DNA of 11,446 nucleotides from assembly GCF_001563665.1 (NCBI RefSeq), contig NZ_KQ961871.1, positions 1-11,446 on the forward strand, in the 5' to 3' direction. Below the pieces are notes generated by a model. That model worked only from the letters and a program-made list of their open reading frames with translations. It had not been told where the DNA came from and made no database searches. This stretch comes from Gardnerella vaginalis. GTDB lineage: Bacteria > Actinomycetota > Actinomycetes > Actinomycetales > Bifidobacteriaceae. Shown in pieces: positions 7,567-11,446 of the stretch. The position numbers were made by a program, and so were the translations under genes. Position 1 is the stretch's first letter, and each line of letters opens with the position of its first letter.

Positions 7567-7603
7567 CCCTGGACTCCCACCGAAGCAGGTAGCGGAACTG
7601 GTC
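7556..7603 (-). ncRNA. Structured RNA upstream of the first Abi gene, candidate AbiF-type RNA antitoxin
   Basis: An outer stem GACCAG/CUGGUC (7598-7603 with 7561-7566) encloses an inner hairpin CCUGC-UUCG-GUGGG with the very stable C(UUCG)G loop. Unpaired strands lie on both sides (UUCCGCUA and AGUCCAGGG), followed by C-UUUU. A TTGACA promoter upstream places the predicted start at the first G of the outer stem, so a separate RNA of about 48 nt is likely. The layout matches the element before the second Abi gene. AbiF toxins are known to be accompanied by a conserved antitoxin RNA. I could not test this one against that family's covariance model, so a plain attenuator remains possible. Confidence 0.6.
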
Positions 7604-7609
7604 TTGTTG

Positions 7610-7638
7610 ATTGTTATGGTAACACGCACCTTTGTCAA
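7610..7638 (-). promoter_or_regulatory. Promoter of the first Abi-associated RNA
   Basis: On the minus strand, a perfect TTGACA (-35, 7633-7638), a 17-nt spacer, and AACAAT (-10, 7610-7615, 4 of 6 matches). The predicted start is near 7603, exactly at the base of the RNA's outer stem. The promoter should drive both the short RNA and, by read-through, the Abi gene. Confidence 0.6.
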
Positions 7639-7667
7639 TCGCGTGTAAGCGGCAAAAAAGTGTGTCT

Positions 7668-7708
7668 AAAAACCCGAGTTTTTGTTGAAATACCAAGGAA
7701 AACTCGCT
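7668..7708 (-). terminator. Candidate terminator after the HTH-membrane gene
   Basis: Perfect 8-bp arms, CGAGTTTT (minus strand, 7708-7701) and AAAACTCG (7682-7675), with an 18-nt loop, then GG and five T residues (7672-7668). The stem is AT-rich and the loop large, so it is weak. It lies between the gene at 7928-8914 and the Abi promoter and would insulate the two. Confidence 0.35.
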
Positions 7709-7713
7709 GTCGT

Positions 7714-7733
7714 TAAGCTAAAAAGCTTAACAT
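7714..7733. repeat. Perfect 8-bp inverted repeat with AAAA loop
   Basis: GTTAAGCT (7714-7721), AAAA, AGCTTAAC (7726-7733). It would fold into a compact hairpin in either strand. No U-run follows on either side, so it is not a standard terminator. It could be an RNA-stability hairpin or a protein-binding site next to the preceding hairpin. Confidence 0.4.
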
Positions 7734-7927
7734 TTAGTATTACGTGACATTTTTATAAACATGTACTCGCGCATAGGAAGAAGGAAGAAGAATTTCCAGA
7801 GACCCTAACGTACCATCGTATTCTTCTATGGAAGACCTTAAAAAGCTCTGTTGCAAGACTGATGTACAACGTTAAGTTCACGAACGCTTATATTATCACC
7901 CTCACTCTTATCGACGCTGAAAGTCAC

Positions 7928-8914
7928 TTATTTCTTTCCGAGCCTCCACGCTTTGAGCACTACTTCTATTACTCCGTAAGTCAATGCGGCCAACGGCCAA
8001 ACAATCCAACTTTTTCCCCAATCGGACGTAATGAAACTGTAGGCTAAATAAATGAAGATAATTATAAGCCAGTAAGCTTGGAACAATAACCTAATCTTTG
8101 CAGGATAGACAATCTTTTTCTTCGGTTTCAGCAAACGGTAATAGGACGAGCGGACAATATTCGCCTGTACGAATAAATAAACAGCTGCTGCCACCAGTAC
8201 AATAGCGATAACTACAAAAAAGCCGGATGAAAGTTGATAAAATTTCGGCACTGTATCCGAAATTATAAGAAAAATAAAGGCAACCATACATAAAACGACA
8301 CCGATGACCGTCCGCAGCACATACGACGGCATGAACCGTTCCAAGCGTTCTTTGAGCACACTGTCAACGCCATAAGCCGTTTCAAAGTCTTCTTTTTCCA
8401 AATATTGATAACGCTTTTCGTGGAAACTCTGAATAATAAAAATAACTACAGCTACAGTGATAATCGCAACGCTGAATGCTAAGCCCATAGTTTTACCGAC
8501 TTGCGCATTTACTGTTGGAGAAAGCAAAAGATTACTACCGATCAACGGGATTGCTGCCAGAATACAAAGAAGAACGCCTAGAGCAACATAGGCGGCAAAT
8601 GATATTCTGTGAGCAATATAAGCGGAGGCTTCTTCCAGCTCAATTACCCGCATGCGAACGCCGGCTTCTTCCTGGCAGGCATTTTCATCTGCGTTGACGT
8701 TCTTCCCCATAACATCAATTTCATCTTTTACCAGAAGATCTGTACTAACATCAAACAAACGGCTCAATGCAATTATCCGTTCCATATCCGGGATACTTTG
8801 TGCGCCTTCCCATTTGGAAACAGCTTGGCGACTGACGCCCAATTTGTCCGCCAATTCTTCCTGCGACCAACCGTTTTGTTTACGCAGTTCCAATATTTTA
8901 TCTGCTAAAATCAT
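7928..8914 (-). CDS. XRE-family transcriptional regulator with C-terminal membrane domain
   Basis: A 328-residue protein. Residues 1-65 are a Cro/C1-type helix-turn-helix with the typical run WSQEELADKLGVSRQAVSKW (16-35) followed by SIPDMERIIALSRLFDVS. About six hydrophobic helices follow (around 105-125, 143-162, 200-219, 231-251, 276-295 and 303-320). The first two are separated from the others by a charged stretch (164-195). Proteins of this shape are common in clostridia and relatives and are thought to tie gene control to a membrane signal; the ligand is unknown. The ATG at 8914 has GGAGA about 7 nt upstream. The gene is richer in GC than the Abi gene upstream of it, which suggests separate acquisition. 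It may act on its own promoter or on neighbours; neither is shown here. Confidence 0.88.
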   Translation of the reverse strand: MILADKILELRKQNGWSQEELADKLGVSRQAVSKWEGAQSIPDMERIIALSRLFDVSTDLLVKDEIDVMGKNVNADENACQEEAGVRMRVIELEEASAYIAHRISFAAYVALGVLLCILAAIPLIGSNLLLSPTVNAQVGKTMGLAFSVAIITVAVVIFIIQSFHEKRYQYLEKEDFETAYGVDSVLKERLERFMPSYVLRTVIGVVLCMVAFIFLIISDTVPKFYQLSSGFFVVIAIVLVAAAVYLFVQANIVRSSYYRLLKPKKKIVYPAKIRLLFQAYWLIIIFIYLAYSFITSDWGKSWIVWPLAALTYGVIEVVLKAWRLGKK

Positions 8915-8950
8915 AAAAACATCTCCATTTCAAACTCTAATTCATCATAA

Positions 8951-9230
8951 TCATGGTGAAATTATATCTGAAACAGCAGTTGCGTAGTAGCAAGTGCGAT
9001 TGACAATTGCCGTTGAAAGCGCAATTTCTGCAGACAAATGAGCGCAACCGACAGCCAATTCGTTTTCTCTCATGTTCGCACCACGCTTTCCAATCATCTT
9101 CACGAACGCAAACAAGCGAATCCGTTACAGGCCGCAAATCTTCACCTTCATAATATTCAACAAGCAACTTCTTAAACTCAGGAACCTTATTTTCTGGAAT
9201 AACTAGTAAGCCTTTACCGTGAGAAATCAA
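8951..9230 (-). pseudogene. Small unrecognised reading frame, probably truncated and frameshifted
   Basis: From a TTG at 9230 the frame reads LISHGKGLLVIPENKVPEF then KKLLVEYYEGEDLRPV and DDWKAW, an ordinary-looking protein sequence. The same frame then turns into a Cys-rich, unnatural-looking tail (CRLRSF, CRNCAF) as far as 8937. One frame over, from 9073 to the TGA at 8951, lies a sensible 40-residue sequence starting MRENELAVGC and containing HLSAEIALST. The simplest reading is one gene of about 95 residues or more with a one-base indel near 9075-9090 and a missing N-terminus: a stop lies seven codons before the TTG and there is no ATG. Alternatively these are two small overlapping frames. 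No family is recognised. Confidence 0.4.
8961..8966 (-). promoter_or_regulatory. Candidate -10 box for the HTH-membrane gene
   Basis: A perfect TATAAT on the minus strand, predicting a start near 8954 and a leader of about 40 nt. No good -35 is found at 16-18 nt, so it would need an activator, or it may be chance. It lies within the 3' end of the disrupted small reading frame. Confidence 0.3.
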
Positions 9231-9318
9231 ATAATGTAGGGAACTTTTTTAATATTATTGCAACGATTTGTTCCCCAAAAACATAAACAACTAGAGCACA
9301 ATAACACTCTTCGCTAAA

Positions 9319-9340
9319 TTTAAATCTATAGCAATTTAAA
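9319..9340. repeat. AT-only hairpin just after the second Abi gene
   Basis: TTTAAAT (9319-9325) and ATTTAAA (9334-9340) are perfect 7-bp arms around CTATAGCA, starting 8 nt after the Abi stop. It is too AT-rich and lacks a clear U-run for a confident terminator call, but it is the only structure at the 3' end of that gene. Confidence 0.25.
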
Positions 9341-9347
9341 CCAGCAC

Positions 9348-10229
9348 TTAAAGGATTTCCTCCCAATTTTTAGGAAATCCCATAAAATCAAATTTAAACG
9401 AACCTTCATATTTAGCAAACGTATTTTTCAAGTCTTTCAAAAGAGAACACCACTGTTCATTTGCTTTTAGCATTCTTTTAGTAATTAAAAGTACAGGAAA
9501 TATTTTATTTTGTTTCCTTTTATATTGAAGATTCTCTTTATAAAGGCGCGGATTTTCTTTTAAAGGCATATTGTAAAGTCTGGTATAGTGTGCACAAATA
9601 TTTCTTACTTCTACTAAACATAAAATCCAGTTTTTTAAATATTTAGGATCAGTATTGTAATAGCGAGATATATTTTTTTGATCTTCAGTTTTTAAAATGC
9701 TAAACAATGAAGATAGACTCCCAAAAGACATTAATTCCACAGAAACCCATATAGGAAATTGACTATTATATTTTTCTATGTGATGCTTAACAAAAGGTTT
9801 ATTTTTTTGTCGTTCAATTTCTTTATTCAAGCTTTTTATAAGAATAGAGTAAATAGATTGTCCTTGTTTATTTGTCTTGTAAACAAAATTAGTCTCACTC
9901 ATCAATACTTCAGGACCGTATTTGATAGATAAGTAATAGGTAATCTGAGTTCTAAGTTCTATCTCAATTTGCTCTATAGTTCGCATTAGATTATTTTTAA
10001 ATTGACTATCAAAGCAATAAAGATTAAATAGCTGTTCTATGCTAACAGTGTCTTGATAATGCTCCTTGTTATTAGCATTCTTCAACCCTACACCATAACC
10101 AGAAAGTCTGTAATAGTTGACTTTCTTCAAAATTTCTTTTGCAAATTCAATGTTAGAAATTTTTAAATGATGGTCATTTACAAGTCTTGCAATTTGTTGA
10201 TCATACGTTAAAGCTGGCTTCAATGTCAT
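9348..10229 (-). CDS. Abi_2 family (AbiF/AbiD-like) HEPN abortive-infection protein, intact
   Basis: A 293-residue cytoplasmic protein, probably the toxin of an RNA-controlled abortive-infection or toxin-antitoxin module. Family features are NYYRLSGY (38-45), a helical segment with FDSQF and IEIELR (73-93), FPIWVSVELMSFGSLSSLF (158-176), the HEPN motif RNICAH (Arg209 to His214) followed by YTRLYN, and the C-terminal MGFPKNW (283-289). In HEPN RNases the RxxxxH residues form the RNA-cleaving site of a dimer. The ATG at 10229 is preceded by AAAGAG 7 nt upstream. A promoter and a structured RNA with a U-tract lie just before it, as in the broken paralogue at 6613-7541. It is markedly AT-rich compared with that paralogue, so the two were probably acquired separately rather than by recent duplication. 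AbiF proteins are also proposed relatives of Cas13. Confidence 0.9.
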   Translation of the reverse strand: MTLKPALTYDQQIARLVNDHHLKISNIEFAKEILKKVNYYRLSGYGVGLKNANNKEHYQDTVSIEQLFNLYCFDSQFKNNLMRTIEQIEIELRTQITYYLSIKYGPEVLMSETNFVYKTNKQGQSIYSILIKSLNKEIERQKNKPFVKHHIEKYNSQFPIWVSVELMSFGSLSSLFSILKTEDQKNISRYYNTDPKYLKNWILCLVEVRNICAHYTRLYNMPLKENPRLYKENLQYKRKQNKIFPVLLITKRMLKANEQWCSLLKDLKNTFAKYEGSFKFDFMGFPKNWEEIL

Positions 10230-10236
10230 ACGTATA

Positions 10237-10253
10237 CTCTTTCATACAAAAAG
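10237..10253 (-). promoter_or_regulatory. U-tract/Shine-Dalgarno hairpin before the second Abi gene
   Basis: In RNA sense, CUUUUU (10253-10248), the RNA's terminator tail, can pair over 6 bp (one G-U) with AAAGAG (10242-10237), the ribosome binding site, across the 5-nt loop GUAUG. The first Abi locus has the same geometry (CUUUUC, 5-nt loop, GAGAAG). In read-through transcripts this would mask the ribosome binding site. Seen as base pairing only. Confidence 0.3.
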
Positions 10254-10308
10254 CCCTCTCCGTGGTCCGCATGTAGAAGAACTACATTAAGCGTGGAGAG
10301 GTTCTGTT
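10248..10308 (-). ncRNA. Structured RNA upstream of the second Abi gene, candidate AbiF-type RNA antitoxin
   Basis: An outer stem CCUCUCC/GGAGAGG (10295-10301 with 10255-10261) encloses CGC/GCG (10291-10293 with 10268-10270), a UUA bulge and a perfect 6-bp hairpin AUGUAG-UUCUU-CUACAU (10287-10271). The right-hand unpaired strand is GACCAC, and the outer stem is followed by GCUUUUU (10254-10248). A promoter with TACAAT lies 7 nt before the predicted 5' end near 10308. The fold, size and position match the element at 7556-7603, including a left internal strand with CGCU(U)A and a right strand with a UCCA/GACCA-like run, although the stems differ in sequence. This stem-by-stem difference is what a specific antitoxin RNA would show. 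Alternative: a leader attenuator. Confidence 0.65.
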
Positions 10309-10314
10309 AATACG

Positions 10315-10342
10315 ATTGTATCATGGCGCATTTATAAATCAA
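10315..10342 (-). promoter_or_regulatory. Promoter of the second Abi-associated RNA
   Basis: On the minus strand, TTGATT (-35, 10337-10342), a 16-nt spacer, then TACAAT (-10, 10315-10320, 5 of 6). The predicted start is near 10308, a few bases before the outer stem of the RNA. It should drive the RNA and, by read-through of its U-tract, the Abi gene. Confidence 0.6.
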
Positions 10343-10814
10343 CCTAATCAGCCTTAGACATCAACACAACACTCTCGACGTGGCACGATAGGTCCGGATT
10401 GATGTCAGTCATAAGGAACCTATTCAGACTAATACGAAATGTAGCAACATATCTCCGTTTGTTAGTGGAAACATATCCACAAATTCTATAGCAGAAAATT
10501 CTTGATACATTCCGCTATCCATATCACGGTCTGAACCTCACCCATCCAAGGAAAAAGTTCAACTTTTTTATTTGTTTCTACTATTTATAGTGATTCCAAC
10601 ATAAAAGTCAAATCTTGCAAGGAACCGCCATCGCCTCAACCTTGTCCGTTCTTCCTACAAAAACAGGTCAACAGATATTTTTCGTCCTAACTGATAGCCA
10701 GGTTTCCATGCACTGGAACGAATGGTTATTCCATCTTTTTTCTTTTTCAAATAAGAGACCTACTTCTTCGATAAATCACTCTATAATAAACAATGAATGA
10801 ATTTCTGTATGCTC
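10343..10814. other. Gene-free stretch between the SEC-C pseudogene and the second Abi locus
   Basis: No intact gene is seen. On the minus strand a frame in about 10616-10770 reads FIEEVGLLFEKEKRWNNH through WLSVRTKNIC, then a stop, then PVFVGRTDKVEAMAVPCKI and a stop. It has no start or ribosome binding site and may be a decayed gene. A near-palindrome AAAAAGTT-C-AACTTTTT lies at 10552-10568; its arms would fold as AAAAAG/CTTTTT and could act weakly as a terminator on either strand. Nothing else stands out. Confidence 0.35.
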
Positions 10815-11353
10815 TCATCGCCCATGACAGCGATTATACTTCTTCCCACTTCCACATGGACACAATTCATTGTGGCCTATCTTCTTCGGCCAATTTGCTC
10901 TTTCCTGAACCATAATAGGAATTTTCCCGTCATGCATAAGTTCAAGTTCCCTAAGACGATATAAATATTCAGAGACTCCCAATATAGCTTGAAACATACA
11001 CATTGCCTCATTTTCAAATTCAAGCAAATATTCTGTTTTCTTTTTTGTTCTATCTTTCGGATTAGGAATATAAGTTATCAGCTGGTCTACTGAATTGTAT
11101 TCAACTCGCTGGATTACATAAACATATCATCGTTCCAAACGAGTTTTACCAAGTCAATGAGTACTGCTATTCTTTCAGTAATTTCATTCTTACCAAATAA
11201 AGCATACGATTTGAAGCCAAGATTATTATCTAAAACGAACTTCTTAAATTGGGGATTATTCTGATATGCCAGATCACCAAGTGATTCCGTATAGATATTT
11301 CCTTCAAAAGAAGCGACCAAGATTTTCTTGGTCGCTTCATGTTCGTATAACAC
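10815..11353 (-). pseudogene. SEC-C zinc-motif protein, frameshifted and probably missing its 5' end
   Basis: The 3' frame ends in the metal-binding SEC-C motif [17 protein letters not shown] (CxC-x8-CH), found at the C-terminus of SecA and of many small unrelated proteins. Upstream, a second frame (11353 to 11114) reads SFEGNIYTESLGDLAYQ through [10 protein letters not shown]. Adding one base near 11126 (plus strand) joins them smoothly: VWNDD then [16 protein letters not shown] and on to the SEC-C end, about 179 residues in all. The 5' frame begins at a GTG (11353) immediately after a stop, and its first codons are a perfect terminator hairpin, so that start is unlikely to be authentic and the real N-terminus is probably lost. 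The function of the parent protein is unknown; SEC-C tails bind zinc and often mediate contacts with other proteins. Confidence 0.7.
11310..11338 (-). terminator. Strong intrinsic terminator of the partial gene at the right edge
   Basis: GAAGCGACCAAGA (11310-11322) and TCTTGGTCGCTTC (11326-11338) are perfect 13-bp arms around a 3-nt loop. Reading on the minus strand the stem is followed by TTTT (11309-11306). It lies about 60 nt after the stop codon at 11399-11401, the expected place for a terminator. It overlaps the apparent 5' end of the SEC-C reading frame. Confidence 0.75.
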
Positions 11354-11398
11354 TCATATAATACCTAACGAACTAGCTTTACAGTTAGATAATCCACC

Positions 11399-11446
11399 TT
11401 ACTTGTACGCTTTTCCATTTAAGGAAACTAGAGAATCAAATAATTG
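11399..11446 (-). CDS. C-terminal end of a gene running off the window
   Basis: The last 15 codons (QLFDSLVSLNGKAYK, stop TAA at 11399-11401) of a minus-strand frame that enters from the right edge. The other two minus-strand frames are closed here. Support comes from the strong terminator about 60 nt downstream. The product cannot be identified from so few residues. Confidence 0.4.
   Translation of the reverse strand, partial: QLFDSLVSLNGKAYK

Larger units (their letters stand above)
7639..7927. other. Intergenic region between the HTH-membrane gene and the first Abi locus
   Basis: No credible gene is seen. Minus-strand frames of about 43-45 codons exist (one contains RSSIEEYDGTLGSLE) but lack starts and ribosome binding sites. 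The region holds two tandem hairpins (7675-7708 and 7714-7733, listed separately). It also holds a purine-rich stretch of short GGAAGAA-type repeats near 7777-7795, and a single GCTCTGTTGCAA motif at 7845-7856 that resembles the end of IS6-family elements. Confidence 0.4.

Noticed and set aside
7862..8047. Plus-strand open frame of 61 codons starting MYNVKFTNAY
   Set aside because: It overlaps the end of the XRE gene on the opposite strand and has no ribosome binding site or family resemblance; it is a shadow frame.
8609..8987. Plus-strand frames of 99 and 111 codons opposite the XRE gene
   Set aside because: Antisense to the conserved HTH coding sequence; their openness follows from its codon use.
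10250..10308. Repeat unit of a CRISPR array or a Cas13 guide
   Set aside because: Only one element per locus, with no repeat-spacer pattern; the hairpin, U-tract and promoter fit a single structured RNA.
10381..10480. Possible tRNA or other folded RNA in the gene-free stretch
   Set aside because: No acceptor-stem pairing, anticodon arm or TTCGA-type loop could be found.

Overview
The window is AT-rich bacterial DNA, and every supportable gene lies on the minus strand, so transcription runs from right to left. Strong Shine-Dalgarno sequences, a lipobox protein, exporter genes, and GTG/TTG starts fit a Gram-positive host. An AT-rich actinobacterium such as Gardnerella/Bifidobacteriaceae, or a low-GC Firmicute, would both fit. 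No gene settles this and I hold it loosely. Base composition is patchy: the Abi gene at 9348-10229 is very AT-rich, while the HTH-membrane gene at 7928-8914 and the Abi pseudogene at 6613-7541 are clearly richer in GC. Together with several broken genes, this points to an accessory, mosaic region.

Right part (about 6600-11446) looks like a defence/toxin-antitoxin island in partial decay. It holds two Abi_2 (AbiF/AbiD-type, HEPN) loci. Each has the same layout: a sigma70-type promoter, a compact structured RNA of about 50-60 nt ending in a U-tract, a 14-18 nt gap, then the Abi gene. This is the architecture known for AbiF, a HEPN toxin controlled by an adjacent non-coding RNA and proposed as an ancestor of Cas13. 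One copy (9348-10229) is intact. The other (6613-7541) has a one-base frameshift but keeps its RNA and promoter, so it may supply an orphan RNA antitoxin. Between them lie an XRE-type regulator with six predicted membrane helices and a small disrupted reading frame. Upstream is a SEC-C protein pseudogene (one-base frameshift, with its 5' end running into a perfect terminator hairpin) and the last codons of another gene.

Left part (about 3200-6564) starts with a four-gene, translationally coupled ABC-2 exporter operon: ATPase, about 12-TM permease, a two-TM small protein, and a 52-residue one-TM small protein. It is driven by a promoter whose -10 box sits inside a 14-bp palindrome. A small lipoprotein with its own promoter follows.

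At the left end is a 956-residue fused ABC exporter (TMD-NBD-TMD-NBD). Its two ATPase domains are degenerate in a complementary way: NBD1 keeps the signature motif but has no Walker A, and NBD2 keeps Walker A, Walker B, the catalytic Glu and the switch His but has lost the signature motif. The residues that remain would make exactly one ATP site across the dimer interface.
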